Shown in pieces: positions 19,230-28,995 of a stretch of 64,000 bases of DNA; positions within the stretch are counted from its first letter, which is position 1; each line of letters starts with the position of its first letter. Origin of the DNA: Alphaproteobacteria bacterium (GTDB lineage: Bacteria; Pseudomonadota; Alphaproteobacteria; Micropepsales; Micropepsaceae). The position numbers and the translations under genes are program-made. Where the stretch lies: contig JAGWJY010000001.1 in assembly GCA_028865545.1 (NCBI GenBank), positions 1-64,000 on the forward strand. The letters run 5' to 3'. The notes beneath the pieces were generated by a model. That model was not told the DNA's origin, ran no database searches, and saw only the letters and a program-made list of their open reading frames with translations.

Positions 19230-21365
19230 TTGAGTCTCAATGGAATCATGTCGAGTGCGCTGTCGGCGCTGAAGACGAACTCTTCGGCGCTCAGCATCGT
19301 GTCGAACAACGTCGCCAATATGAACACCACCGGCTATGCACGCCGCGTGGTCAACCTGCAGACGCTGTCGGCCGGCGGCCAGGTGGCAGGCGTCGACATT
19401 GCCGACGTGCAGCGCGTCGTCGACCAGTATCTCAACCAGGAAGCGCTCTCTGCCGGCGCGTCGGCGTCGAACTACGATACCCAGAGCTCTGTCTACAATC
19501 AGATTAACGCCCTGCTGGGTTCGCCGGGCGACGGCACCGCGCTGACCTCGAAATTGAGCAATGTGTTCACGGCACTGGGGCAGGCGGCATTGTCGCCGAC
19601 CTCGTCGTCGAGCCAGACCAGCACGCTCAACGCCTTTCAGGATTTTGCGTCGTCGGTCTCGTCCTTGTCGAGTTCGCTGTCTGATCTGCAGCAGCGGACC
19701 GACGGCCAGGTGGCCTCGACGGCAAATTCGGCGAGCGGACTGATCAAGCAGATCTACGATTTCAACCAGCAGATCACGACGGCCTACGCCGCTGGCAACA
19801 CCAGCTCGGCGCTTCTGGATCAGCGGGACACGGCGCTGCAGAGCCTTTCGCAACTGATGGACGTTCGAACCGCCCAGCAGGCGGACGGCACCGTCACGGT
19901 GATGACGCAGGACGGCGTCAGCCTGGTGGGCTCCAACAGCTACGCCACACTTTCCTATACGGCGGGCGGATCGAGCGGCACCTATCAGTCGATCATGCTG
20001 CAGACGGTCAATCCGCAGAGCGGCCAGCCGATCGGCACTTCACAGGCCCTGGATCCACACCTCTCCGGCGGTCAGCTCGAAGGCCTCCTGCAGATGCGCG
20101 ACGGCACGATCGCCGATCTGCAGAACGAACTCGGCGCCTTCGCCCAAGGCGTGGCGCAGTCTTTCAACCAGCAGCACAACGCCAACACCGCTTTCCCGCC
20201 GCCAACCACGATGACAGGCCGCAACACCGGCCTGTTGTCGACCGATGCGCTCAATTTCACAGGCAAGACCACCGTTGCGGTGACCGATTCCAGCGGTAAT
20301 CTCGTCGAGAGCGTCAATGTGGATTTCGGCACCAACAAATATTCCACCGACGGCGGCTCGACCTGGACGGCGTTTCCCAGCAACACCGTCGGCGGACTGA
20401 CCAGCGCGTTGAACACCGCGCTCGGCGCCAACGGGACGGCGAGCTTCACCAACGGCGAGCTCTCCATTTCGGCCACCGGGACGAACGGCATCGTGGTGCA
20501 GGACGACGCGACCACGCCGGCGAACCGCGGCGGCGTCGGCTTCTCGCAGTTCTTTGGCCTGAACGATCTGTTCCAATCGGCGGCGCCGTCGATCTTGTCG
20601 ACCGGATTGTCGGCCAGCGATTCCAGCGGGCTTGCCGCGGGCAGTGAGATCGATCTTTCGCTGAAAGGCCCCAACGGCGACGTCCCCAAGACGGCAACCG
20701 TCACGATCACCGCCGGCATGACCATCGGCAACGTGGTCAGCGCCCTTAACACCGCGATGGGCGGTACGGCGACGTTCACGCTCAACAGCGACGGCTCCAT
20801 CACCACCGCGCCGTCCTCGTCCTATCCGGGCTATCAGCTTCAGGTGTCGGCGGACACCACGCAGCGCGGCACGACCGGCATGAGCTTCACCGAGATGTTC
20901 GGGATCGGGGCCAATCAGCAGGCGCAGCAGGCCGCCAGCTTCTCGGTCAATCCGGCAATCGTGAATTCGCCAAGCCGGCTGGCGTTCGGCCAGGCGAATC
21001 TTTCCGCCAGCGGTCCCGTCGTCGGCAGCAGCGACTCGAGCGGTCTGCTCGCCCTGCAAAACCTCGAGACCAAACAGCAGACTTTCAGCAAGGCCGGTTC
21101 TCTGGCGCAGCAAGCCACGTCGCTCGGCAATTACGCCGCGTCCTTGTATCAGGATATTGCGACGCGCGGCACCAATGTCGCCACGAACAAGACCGCGCAG
21201 GATGCCCGCCTCACCGAAGCGCAAACCCGACAGTCGTCGGTCTCCGGCGTCAATCTGGACGAAGAATTGTCCAACATGATGATTTACCAGCGTGCCTACA
21301 GCGCCGGCGCGCGGCTGCTGACCGTGGCGGACCAGCTCTACCAAACGCTGCTGCAGATTCAGTAA
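19230..21365 (+). CDS. flgK: Flagellar hook-filament junction protein FlgK (HAP1)
   Basis: A 711-residue junction protein between hook and filament. It starts at TTG (19230-19232) to give the canonical SLNGIMSSALSALKTNSSAL beginning. The N-terminal D0 motif SNNVANMNTTGYARR and the C-terminal SGVNLDEELSNMMIYQRAYSAGAR helix are diagnostic. The central region is variable and repeats Ser/Thr/Gly-rich beta motifs. An ATG at 19248 would delete the conserved start. It is followed by flgL after 10 bp. Confidence 0.95.
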   Translation: MSLNGIMSSALSALKTNSSALSIVSNNVANMNTTGYARRVVNLQTLSAGGQVAGVDIADVQRVVDQYLNQEALSAGASASNYDTQSSVYNQINALLGSPGDGTALTSKLSNVFTALGQAALSPTSSSSQTSTLNAFQDFASSVSSLSSSLSDLQQRTDGQVASTANSASGLIKQIYDFNQQITTAYAAGNTSSALLDQRDTALQSLSQLMDVRTAQQADGTVTVMTQDGVSLVGSNSYATLSYTAGGSSGTYQSIMLQTVNPQSGQPIGTSQALDPHLSGGQLEGLLQMRDGTIADLQNELGAFAQGVAQSFNQQHNANTAFPPPTTMTGRNTGLLSTDALNFTGKTTVAVTDSSGNLVESVNVDFGTNKYSTDGGSTWTAFPSNTVGGLTSALNTALGANGTASFTNGELSISATGTNGIVVQDDATTPANRGGVGFSQFFGLNDLFQSAAPSILSTGLSASDSSGLAAGSEIDLSLKGPNGDVPKTATVTITAGMTIGNVVSALNTAMGGTATFTLNSDGSITTAPSSSYPGYQLQVSADTTQRGTTGMSFTEMFGIGANQQAQQAASFSVNPAIVNSPSRLAFGQANLSASGPVVGSSDSSGLLALQNLETKQQTFSKAGSLAQQATSLGNYAASLYQDIATRGTNVATNKTAQDARLTEAQTRQSSVSGVNLDEELSNMMIYQRAYSAGARLLTVADQLYQTLLQIQ

Positions 21366-21375
21366 GGAGTAAGCC

Positions 21376-22320
21376 ATGTCCGTCGATCGCGTCGCGACCA
21401 ACAGCCAATCCCAGTTCATGCTGTCGCAGATCATGCAGGCGAACAACGCGCTCAACACCACGCAGCAGCAGGTCGCCAGCGGCATGGTCTCGACCAATTA
21501 TGTCGGCATCGGCGACAAAACCGCCACGCTGGAAGCGGCGCGCGCCGCCGCCGACCGGGCCGATGCCTACGCCTCGAATACGCAGCAGGCGGTCACCCAG
21601 ACCGATCTGCAGAATACCCAGCTGACCACGCTTTCGGGTCTGGCCGAACAGTTGAAACAGGCGATCACCAGCGCCGTCGGCAACAGCGACGGCACCAATC
21701 TGATGGCGACCGCACAGAATGTTTTCCAGCAGGCCTCGGCGATCCTCAATTCGACTGATGCCAGCGGCAACTACATCTATGGCGGCGGCCAGGGCAACAA
21801 ACAGCCGTTCACCGCTACCTCGCTGTCCGCTCTCACCGGCGGCACGGTGGCGAGCTTCTTCCAGAACGGCACGCAGAAGCAGTCGGTGATGGTGGGCGAC
21901 GGACAGAGCGTGCAGATTGGCGTGCTTGCTTCCGACATCGGCACCCAGTTGATGACGGCGCTGCAGAGCCTGCAGAACGCCGACAGTCCGGCCGGGAGCC
22001 TGGACAGTCAGCTGACCGCGGCCCAGACCACCACGCTGACCGGTATTCTGCCTTCGGCGACGACGGCCTATACCAGTCTCAATGCCGTGACGGCGGCGAA
22101 CGGCGACACCTACAACCGGCTTACCCAGGCGGTCACCAACCAGCAATCGCTGTCCACGATGTACAAGGGCTTCGTCTCGGACATCCAGGACGTGGACATG
22201 ACCAAGGCGATCACCAATCTCAACCAGAACCAGATGGCGCTGCAGGCCGCCCTGCAGGTCACGTCCAAGCTGGGGCAGCTTTCGCTGCTGAATTATATGC
22301 CAACCACCTCGGCCGGATAG
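21376..22320 (+). CDS. flgL: Flagellar hook-associated protein FlgL (HAP3)
   Basis: A 314-residue junction protein adjacent to the filament. It has the flagellin-like N-terminal helix ([22 protein letters not shown]) and a matching C-terminal helix ([20 protein letters not shown]). The ATG is preceded by AAGGAG at optimal distance. It is cotranscribed with flgK. No flagellin gene lies in the window. Confidence 0.93.
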   Translation: MSVDRVATNSQSQFMLSQIMQANNALNTTQQQVASGMVSTNYVGIGDKTATLEAARAAADRADAYASNTQQAVTQTDLQNTQLTTLSGLAEQLKQAITSAVGNSDGTNLMATAQNVFQQASAILNSTDASGNYIYGGGQGNKQPFTATSLSALTGGTVASFFQNGTQKQSVMVGDGQSVQIGVLASDIGTQLMTALQSLQNADSPAGSLDSQLTAAQTTTLTGILPSATTAYTSLNAVTAANGDTYNRLTQAVTNQQSLSTMYKGFVSDIQDVDMTKAITNLNQNQMALQAALQVTSKLGQLSLLNYMPTTSAG

Positions 22321-22364
22321 CCTGGGCCTTGCGAGGGCGTGGGTCAGCGGATAAGACGCGCCGG

Positions 22365-23471
22365 ATGAGCGCCACGTCCTCCAGAATGCGCATCGTCGCA
22401 GCCATGTCCGGCGGCGTCGATTCGTCCGTGACCGCCGCGCTGCTCAAGCGCGAAGGCCATGACGTGATCGGCGTGACGCTGCAGCTCTATGACGCCGGCG
22501 CCATGTCCGGGCGCAAGGGCGCCTGCTGCGCCGGGCAGGACATCTACGATGCCAAGCGCGTCGCCGAGAAGCTCGGCATTCCCCATTATGTGCTCGACTA
22601 CGAACAGCGCTTCCGCGAACGCGTCATCGCCGATTTCGCCGAGACCTATGCCAAGGGCCAGACACCCATCCCCTGCGTGCGCTGCAACGAGCGCGTGAAA
22701 TTCGCCGATCTGATGGACAGCGCGCGCGATCTCGGCGCCGAAGCGCTGGCCACCGGTCATTATGTGCGCCGCATCGACGGACCGAACGGACCGGAGCTGC
22801 ATCGCGCCGCCGACGAAAGCCGCGACCAGAGCTACTTCCTGTTCGCCACCACGCAGCAGCAGCTTTCCTATCTGCGCTTTCCGCTGGGTGGCATGGAAAA
22901 ACCGGCGGTGCGCGCCATCGCCGCCGAACTCGGATTGGCCAACGCCGAAAAGCCCGACAGCCAGGACATCTGCTTCGTGCAGGACGGCCGCTATGCCGGT
23001 CTGGTCGCCAAGCTGAAGCCCGAGGCCGTATGCCCGGGCGAGATCGTCGACGAGGCGGGACAGGTGATCGGCCGCCACGACGGCGTCATCCGCTTCACCG
23101 TCGGCCAGCGCAAAGGGCTCGGGCTTTCGGGAAACGGCGAGCCTTTGTTCGTCCTGAAGATCGACGCCGCGCGCGCCCGCGTCGTGGTCGGACCGCGTTC
23201 ATCGCTCCGCACACGGAATATTCTGCTGCGGGACGTCAACTGGCTGGCCGATCCTTCCGCGGCCGCCGACTGTTCCGTCAAGGTCCGTTCCATGCGCGCG
23301 CCCGTCGCGGCGTCGGTGACGGCGGCGGACGGGCGCAGGGCGGCGGTCGAACTCGCCGAGCCGGAGGAGGCGATCGCGCCCGGTCAGGCCTGTGTTTTCT
23401 ACAAGGGCGCACGCGTCCTGGGCGGGGGCTGGATTGCGCCCGCCGAGCCGGCTTTGGCGGCGGCGGAATAG
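22365..23471 (+). CDS. mnmA: tRNA-specific 2-thiouridylase MnmA
   Basis: Uses ATP and a persulfide to thiolate U34 of tRNA-Lys, -Glu and -Gln. It has 368 residues. The PP-loop AMSGGVDSS lies near residue 13. The two catalytic cysteines are in IPCVRC (about 104) and QDICFV (about 203). The C-terminal beta-barrel domain carries the VGPRSSL-type motif. The start is uncertain: ATG 22365, the inner ATG 22386 (MRIVAAM) and an upstream TTG are all possible, and none has a good RBS. The following gene is a tRNA. Confidence 0.94.
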   Translation: MSATSSRMRIVAAMSGGVDSSVTAALLKREGHDVIGVTLQLYDAGAMSGRKGACCAGQDIYDAKRVAEKLGIPHYVLDYEQRFRERVIADFAETYAKGQTPIPCVRCNERVKFADLMDSARDLGAEALATGHYVRRIDGPNGPELHRAADESRDQSYFLFATTQQQLSYLRFPLGGMEKPAVRAIAAELGLANAEKPDSQDICFVQDGRYAGLVAKLKPEAVCPGEIVDEAGQVIGRHDGVIRFTVGQRKGLGLSGNGEPLFVLKIDAARARVVVGPRSSLRTRNILLRDVNWLADPSAAADCSVKVRSMRAPVAASVTAADGRRAAVELAEPEEAIAPGQACVFYKGARVLGGGWIAPAEPALAAAE

Positions 23472-23534
23472 TGCGCCAAGCCGGTTCTTGACAGGGCGCG
23501 GCCCGCGCTCCTACATCCCCCGCCTCACGGGCAC

Positions 23535-23609
23535 GGCAGCGTAGCTCAGTGGTAGAGCAGGGGAATCATAATCCCTTGGTCGGGGGTTCAAATCCCTCCG
23601 CTGCTACCA
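23535..23609 (+). tRNA. tRNA-Met (anticodon CAT, elongator type)
   Basis: A full cloverleaf can be folded. The acceptor GGCAGCG pairs with CGCTGCT, the D arm is TAGCTCAGTGGTAGAGCA, and the anticodon loop ATCATAA carries CAT. The T arm is GGGGGTTCAAATCCCTC and the CCA tail is encoded (23607-23609). The loop ATCATAA resembles elongator tRNA-Met rather than the lysidine-type tRNA-Ile2, which usually has CTCATAA. The first acceptor pair is G-U. Confidence 0.95.
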
Positions 23610-23651
23610 GCCTTGCGCGACGGATATTCCGCGAAAAGGCGTTGAAGCCCC

Positions 23652-24536
23652 ATGGGATGGAAGATACTCGCTCTCGGCTTGCTGGTTGCGTGGACGGTCT
23701 GCGCGCAGGCCGCCGATACGCGCTCGTTTGAATTTGACGGGCGGGCGCGGAGCTACATCGTCTTTCGTCCGCCCAATCTCGCGCGCAGCCACGCCGTGCC
23801 GCTGGTCGTGATGCTACATGGCGGCTTCGGCTCCGGCAGCCAGGCCGAAGAGGCATACAAATGGGATGAAGAGGCGGACAGGCAGGGCTTTGTCGTCGTC
23901 TATCCCGACGGCATCCGCCGCAGCTGGAATGCAGGCGGCAATTGCTGCGGCAAGGCGCATCGCGACGATGTCGACGACGTCGGTTTTCTTACCAAGCTGA
24001 TTGAGACCGTCGTCCACACCGAGAACATCGACGCCAAGCGAGTCTATCTCACCGGCATGTCGAACGGCGCCGCCATGTCTTACCGCTACGGCTGCGAGGG
24101 AAGCTTCCCCATCGCCGCCATCGGCGCCGTTTCGGGCAGCCTCTCTTATCCCTGCGCCGGGGCGCATGCCGTTTCGGTGATGGAGATCCATGGTCTCGAC
24201 GACACTCGCATTCCCTTTGCCGGTGGACATGGCAACGGCGCGGCGTCCGATGTCGCGTGGCTGGGCGTCGAGAAGACGCTGGATCTGTTCCGCAAGGCGG
24301 ACGCCTGCGGGACGCTGGCCACCGAAGAGAGCGGCGTGGTGCGCAAAGCCGTGTCGCGCTGCGCGCAAGGCCGCGAGGTGGCGCTGATCACGGTCAAGGG
24401 CGCGGGCCACCAATGGCCGGGCAGCAACAAGGCGCGTGGGCTGGTGACTTGGCTGCTGCGCCTTGATCCGCCCTCGACGGCGCTCGATGCCACGCCGGTC
24501 CTGTGGCGCTTCTTCGCGGCGCACGCCGCCGATTGA
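23652..24536 (+). CDS. Secreted LpqC/PHB-depolymerase-like esterase
   Basis: An alpha/beta hydrolase of 294 residues with a signal peptide (cleavage after about residue 20, AQA-AD). The oxyanion motif MLHGGFGSG (about 54) is followed by the nucleophile elbow GMSNGA (Ser about 137). The catalytic His is in GAGHQWPG (about 253). Cysteines suggest disulfides in the periplasm. The family includes extracellular poly(3-hydroxybutyrate) depolymerase-like and feruloyl/acetyl-xylan esterases, so the substrate cannot be fixed. It overlaps no neighbour; ilvA begins 52 bp later. Confidence 0.85.
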   Translation: MGWKILALGLLVAWTVCAQAADTRSFEFDGRARSYIVFRPPNLARSHAVPLVVMLHGGFGSGSQAEEAYKWDEEADRQGFVVVYPDGIRRSWNAGGNCCGKAHRDDVDDVGFLTKLIETVVHTENIDAKRVYLTGMSNGAAMSYRYGCEGSFPIAAIGAVSGSLSYPCAGAHAVSVMEIHGLDDTRIPFAGGHGNGAASDVAWLGVEKTLDLFRKADACGTLATEESGVVRKAVSRCAQGREVALITVKGAGHQWPGSNKARGLVTWLLRLDPPSTALDATPVLWRFFAAHAAD

Positions 24537-24588
24537 TTTCGCCGACAGGCCGGGCCTATACAGCGCGTCCCCCCGCGAAGGAGCCGCC

Positions 24589-25797
24589 TTGCCCCAATTC
24601 GCCATCAACGTCGACGACGTCCACGCGGCTGCCGGTGTCATCGCCGGCGCCGTCGAGCGCACGCCGACGCGGCAGTCGCGCACATTGTCGGAGATCGCCG
24701 GCTGCGAGATCTGGCTCAAATTCGAAAATTTGCAGTTCACCGCCTCGTTCAAGGATCGCGGCGCGCTCAACAAGTTGCTGTCGCTGACGCCTGACGAGCG
24801 CAAGCGCGGCGTCATCGCAATGTCCGCCGGCAATCACGCCCAGGGCGTGGCCTATCACGCCGGCCGGCTCGGCGTTCCCGCCACCATCGTCATGCCGTTG
24901 ATGACGCCGTTCAGCAAGGTCAAGCACACCAAGGGCTTTGGCGCGCGGGTGGTGCTGGACGGGGCGACGCTGTCGGAATCCTTCACGCGCGCGCAGAAGA
25001 TCGCGGCGGAAGAGAATCTCGTCTTCCTGCATCCCTATGACGACGTGAAGGTGATGGCCGGCCAGGGCACGGTGGCGCTGGAGATGCTGGCCGATGCGCC
25101 GGCGCTTGACGCTCTGGTCGTTCCCATCGGCGGTGGCGGATTGATCTCCGGCATCTCCGTCGCTGCCAAGGCACTGAACCCCGCCATCGAAATCTACGGC
25201 GTGCAGACGCGCGCCTATCCCTCCATGTACAACGCGGTGAAGGGCGACGAGCTTCCCTGCGCCGGTCAGACCATGGCGGAAGGCATCGCGGTGAAGCAGC
25301 CCGGCGCGCTGACGACGCCGGTCATCCGCGCGCTGGTGAAGGACATCCTGCTGGTCGGCGAAAGCGATATCGAGCACGCCATCGCGGCGCTGCTGGAAAT
25401 CGAAAAGACGCTGGTGGAAGGCGCAGCCGCCTCGGCCTATGCGGCGGTGACCGCCAACCGCGAACTTTTCCGCGGCCGCAAGGTCGGAGTGGTGCTGTCT
25501 GGCGGCAATGTCGACATGCGGCTGCTGTCCAACGTCATCGTGCGCGAGTTGTCGCGCGAAGGCCGGATCCTGTCCGTCATCGTCGAGATCGAAGACCGCC
25601 CCGGCGTGCTGGCACGTGTCTCGGCGCTGGTCGGCGAAGCAGGCGGCAACATCCTGGAAGTCTCGCACAACCGCATGATCACCGACACCTCGGCCAAGCT
25701 CGCCGATCTCGGCATGACGGTGGAAGCGCGCGACGCCGAACACGCCGCCGAAATCCGCCGCACGCTGCAAGCGGCCGGGTTCAAGCTGAAGGTTTAG
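24589..25797 (+). CDS. ilvA: Threonine ammonia-lyase with ACT domain
   Basis: A PLP enzyme of 402 residues converting threonine to 2-oxobutanoate. The Schiff-base lysine is in FTASFKDRG (about residue 55). The glycine loop PIGGGGLISG that holds the cofactor phosphate lies near 181. The C-terminal ACT domain (about 328-402) likely senses an amino acid. I chose the TTG at 24589 because of a perfect AAGGAG RBS 6 nt upstream and the family-like start PQFAINVDDV; upstream frame is esterase overlap. Biosynthetic versus catabolic role is unresolved. Confidence 0.92.
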   Translation: MPQFAINVDDVHAAAGVIAGAVERTPTRQSRTLSEIAGCEIWLKFENLQFTASFKDRGALNKLLSLTPDERKRGVIAMSAGNHAQGVAYHAGRLGVPATIVMPLMTPFSKVKHTKGFGARVVLDGATLSESFTRAQKIAAEENLVFLHPYDDVKVMAGQGTVALEMLADAPALDALVVPIGGGGLISGISVAAKALNPAIEIYGVQTRAYPSMYNAVKGDELPCAGQTMAEGIAVKQPGALTTPVIRALVKDILLVGESDIEHAIAALLEIEKTLVEGAAASAYAAVTANRELFRGRKVGVVLSGGNVDMRLLSNVIVRELSREGRILSVIVEIEDRPGVLARVSALVGEAGGNILEVSHNRMITDTSAKLADLGMTVEARDAEHAAEIRRTLQAAGFKLKV

Positions 25798-25983
25798 CGC
25801 GAGAATTTTTCCGTGCTTGGATGCGCCGGAACGCTCGTGAAGAACGGGCCTCCGCGCGACTGTTCTCCAAATCGGTTGCCACCATTCGAGAAATCGCTGT
25901 TACGTTTTCCGCGCGGCTGATATGTCCGCGTTAATAGGCGCAAAGCGTGGGACACGCGCCATCGCGCCAGGGGAGGAAAGCGG

Positions 25984-28296
25984 ATGAAATTATTCCAGAT
26001 CGCATTGCTTTTCACGCTGGGTGCCGGGCAGGCATTCGGCGCATCCGATGCAGCATCTGTGGTCACCGCAATGACGACGTCGGCCACCGGAATCACGTTG
26101 CAGACGGACCAGGGTACGCTGATCCTGGAACCATGGACGAACCGCATCATCCATGTCGTGGCGTTCCATAATCCGGATTGGAAGGGCGCCTACAACCCCG
26201 CCGTTATCGGCAAACCGCATCAGGTTGCGTGGACGGTCGCGGAAACGTCCGAAGCCTATACGCTGTCGACACCCGCCTTGCAGGTCCGCGTCGATCGCGC
26301 CACCGCGGCGCTGTCTTTCCGCGATCCGTCGGGAAAGATCATTCTGGATGAGCCCGCCCACGCGCGCAGCACGCCCGTCTCGTCCGACGGTCCGCAAGCG
26401 GTTCGCCAGGACTTCGCAGGCTCAGGTGCGTATTTCGGCCTCGGTCAGCATCCCAACGGGCTGATGAACTACGCGGGCAACATCATTCACCTGCAGCAGG
26501 CCAATCGCGATGTCGCGGTCCCGATGCTGGTGTCGCAGTCGGGCTATGGCATTCTGTGGAACGACGCCGCCGTCACCGACGTCGATGTCGGCACGGCCTC
26601 CGACCCCGCCGGGCTGACGTTCCGCTCGGAAGCGGGCGGTGGGATCGACTACGACTTCATCTATGGGCCCACGCTGGACGACGTCGTCGCCGGTTATCGC
26701 GACCTGACTGGCGATGCACCGATGATGGCGCGCTGGACCTGGGGCTTGTTCCAGTCGAAAGAACATTATGCCACGCAGCAGGAGTTGCTCGCCGTGGCGG
26801 CGAAATACCGCGCACTTCACGCCCCCTTGGATGCCGTTGTGCAGGACTGGCAGTACTGGCAGGCCGGACAATGGGGCAGCCACGTGATGAATCCGGCGCG
26901 TTATCCCGACCCTGCCGGCATGATGCAGACGCTGCACGGCGAACACGTCCACGCCATCATCTCGGTATGGCCGCGGTTTGATCTCGGGACAGCCAATCTC
27001 GCGGAACTCGACAAGGCCGGCGGTATGCTCGCGCCCGTCTATCCCAATGTCTATCCCAAGGGCGAAGGCCGTTGGTACGATCCCTTTTCCGCGGCCGGAC
27101 GCGACATCTACTGGCGACAGATCATGCGTACGCTCGGGCGCGACGGCTTCGACGGCTGGTGGCTCGATGCCAGCGAAGCGGAGTTAGGCGGCCAGTGGGG
27201 CCAGATGCGCGACATCACGACCGCCGCCGGTCCCGGTGCGGTGGTCTACAACGCCTATCCGCTGATGCACACGACGGCCGTTCACGACGGCATGCGCCGA
27301 GACATCCCGGGCAAGCGCGTCTTCATTTTGACGCGGTCCGCCTATGCCGGCCAGCAGCGCAACGGCGCGATTACCTGGTCGGGCGACACCAGCGGAAGCT
27401 GGGACAATTTCCGCCGCCAGATTCCGGAAGGCCTGAACTTCAGCCTCAGCGGCATTCCCTATTGGTCCAATGACATCGGCGGCTTCTTTGGCGGCGATCC
27501 CAAGGATCCGGCCTATGCGGAGCTGTTCACGCGCTGGTACGAGTACGGCGTATTCAATCCGATGTTCCGCGTCCACGGCACCGGCGATTCCAAGGAGCTC
27601 TGGCAGTTTGAGCCGGACATCCAGCAGATTCTGCTGCGCTACGATCAGCTGCGGTATCGCCTCTTGCCCTATATTTATTCGCTGTCGTGGGACGTCACAC
27701 ATAATCGCGGCACCATGATGCGTCCGCTGGTCATGGATTTTCAGGACGATCCGCAGGTGGCCGACATCACGAACCAGTACATGTTCGGCAAGGCCTTGCT
27801 GGTCAATCCGGTGACCCAGAAGGGCGCTGCCGTGCGCACCGTCTATCTGCCCGGCAAGACGCCCTGGTATGATTTCTGGACCGGAACGCGCTTCGGCGCC
27901 GGGCAGGTCATTGCCGCCAAGGCCGATCTCGGAACCATCCCGGTGTATGTGCGCGCCGGCAGCGTGCTGCCGCTGGGCCCGGTCGTGCAATACGCGAACG
28001 AAGAGACCGACAAGCCGACCGAACTGCGCGTCTATCCCGGCGCCGACGGGCAATTTCTGCTCTATGACGATGCCGGTGACGGCTATGGCTACCAGAAAGG
28101 TCAATACGCCACGGTTCGCCTGAGCTGGAACGATGCCGAGCACCGTCTCATCATCGGGCGGCGCCAAGGTTCTTATCCCGGCATGGCGAAGTCGCGGCGT
28201 TTCGAAGTCACGTGCGGCTTCACGTCGACGCAAAAGCCCCAGGCCGTAAGCTACACGGGCGGGGAACGATCGGTACTTCTGCCGGACTGTCGCTAG
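25984..28296 (+). CDS. Secreted glycoside hydrolase family 31 (alpha-xylosidase/alpha-glucosidase)
   Basis: A 770-residue retaining alpha-glycosidase with a signal peptide (about 1-19). An N-terminal galactose-mutarotase-like domain is followed by the catalytic barrel. The nucleophile Asp395 lies in GWWLDASEAE and the acid/base Asp468 in TWSGDTSGSW. A proximal beta domain and a C-terminal DUF5110-like domain end the protein. Targets could be xyloglucan side chains or alpha-glucans. RBS GGGGAGGAAA is very strong. The 186 bp upstream contains no obvious operator. It is flanked by ilvA and an ilvA-like remnant. Confidence 0.93.
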   Translation: MKLFQIALLFTLGAGQAFGASDAASVVTAMTTSATGITLQTDQGTLILEPWTNRIIHVVAFHNPDWKGAYNPAVIGKPHQVAWTVAETSEAYTLSTPALQVRVDRATAALSFRDPSGKIILDEPAHARSTPVSSDGPQAVRQDFAGSGAYFGLGQHPNGLMNYAGNIIHLQQANRDVAVPMLVSQSGYGILWNDAAVTDVDVGTASDPAGLTFRSEAGGGIDYDFIYGPTLDDVVAGYRDLTGDAPMMARWTWGLFQSKEHYATQQELLAVAAKYRALHAPLDAVVQDWQYWQAGQWGSHVMNPARYPDPAGMMQTLHGEHVHAIISVWPRFDLGTANLAELDKAGGMLAPVYPNVYPKGEGRWYDPFSAAGRDIYWRQIMRTLGRDGFDGWWLDASEAELGGQWGQMRDITTAAGPGAVVYNAYPLMHTTAVHDGMRRDIPGKRVFILTRSAYAGQQRNGAITWSGDTSGSWDNFRRQIPEGLNFSLSGIPYWSNDIGGFFGGDPKDPAYAELFTRWYEYGVFNPMFRVHGTGDSKELWQFEPDIQQILLRYDQLRYRLLPYIYSLSWDVTHNRGTMMRPLVMDFQDDPQVADITNQYMFGKALLVNPVTQKGAAVRTVYLPGKTPWYDFWTGTRFGAGQVIAAKADLGTIPVYVRAGSVLPLGPVVQYANEETDKPTELRVYPGADGQFLLYDDAGDGYGYQKGQYATVRLSWNDAEHRLIIGRRQGSYPGMAKSRRFEVTCGFTSTQKPQAVSYTGGERSVLLPDCR

Positions 28297-28319
28297 ACTG
28301 CGGATATCCGGCGTGTTCG

Positions 28320-28374
28320 GCACGCGATGTTGAACGCACCGAAGTCCGCAGCAGGCTTCAAGCTGAAAGTGTAG
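28320..28374 (+). pseudogene. Remnant of an ilvA 3' end
   Basis: Reading from 28320 gives ARDVERTEVR, which aligns with ARDAEHAAEIR near the end of the intact ilvA (25728-25797). After a frame change the bases encode AGFKLKV and stop, identical to the last seven residues of ilvA. About eight codons are missing between the two parts. The copy is separated from ilvA by the whole GH31 gene. Confidence 0.65.
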
Positions 28375-28540
28375 CCGGCAAGACTCGCTTTGATCATCAT
28401 CGTCATGGCCCGCAACAGCGGGCCACTCAGTTGACGTCTGGTTGACTTGGAAGAAAAAGCTGAAGCCGTTCTTCGGCAAAGGTGGAGGCTTCACCTCGAT
28501 GGTCCATATTCGTGGGCCATGACAGGTGTGCCTTGGGCCG

Positions 28541-28963
28541 CTATCGCGAAAACTTTTCGCTCAGCACGATCGATGACACGGTCCGCGCCACGCCGTGGAT
28601 TTTGCCGATGCGGTCGAGCGCCGCGTCGAGCCGCGCCGGGCTCTCGGCTTCCACCGTGGCGATGAGGTCGGACGCGCCCGACACGGCCACGAGCGAGCGC
28701 ACTTCCGTCAGCTTCTTCAACTCGGCGCCGACGCGGTCGGCCTGTTTGGGATCGGTCGAGATCATCACCACCGCCCTGAGATGGCCGACGGCTTCCTCCG
28801 ACAGCTTCACCGTATAGCCCTTGATGGTGCCTTCACGTTCCATCCGGGCGATGCGCTCCTGCACGGTGGAGCGCGCCAGCCCCAGCTTGCGGGCCAGCGA
28901 AGCGGTGGGTTCGCGCGCGTTGCCGCGCAACAGGGCGATCAGCTTGGCGTCGGCGGGGCGCAT
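28541..28963 (-). CDS. Lrp/AsnC-family transcriptional regulator
   Basis: A 140-residue feast/famine regulator. The N-terminal helix-turn-helix (about 1-50) includes LARKLGLARSTVQERIARME; the C-terminal RAM/ACT effector domain covers about 60-138. The start at 28963 has an AGGA RBS; a Met 16 bp upstream is possible. It is divergent from the saccharopine/lysine dehydrogenase gene, with three phased palindromes between them, so it probably regulates that gene and itself, with lysine or a related amino acid as effector (inferred). Confidence 0.9.
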   Translation of the reverse strand: MRPADAKLIALLRGNAREPTASLARKLGLARSTVQERIARMEREGTIKGYTVKLSEEAVGHLRAVVMISTDPKQADRVGAELKKLTEVRSLVAVSGASDLIATVEAESPARLDAALDRIGKIHGVARTVSSIVLSEKFSR

Positions 28964-28995
28964 CCGGTGTCCTCGCATTGCCCCAAGGGAAGGGG

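Noticed and set aside
19002-19853. Extension of fliK to 855 residues
   Set aside because: It would overlap flgK and its sigma-54 promoter, and the added part is a basic, low-information shadow sequence.
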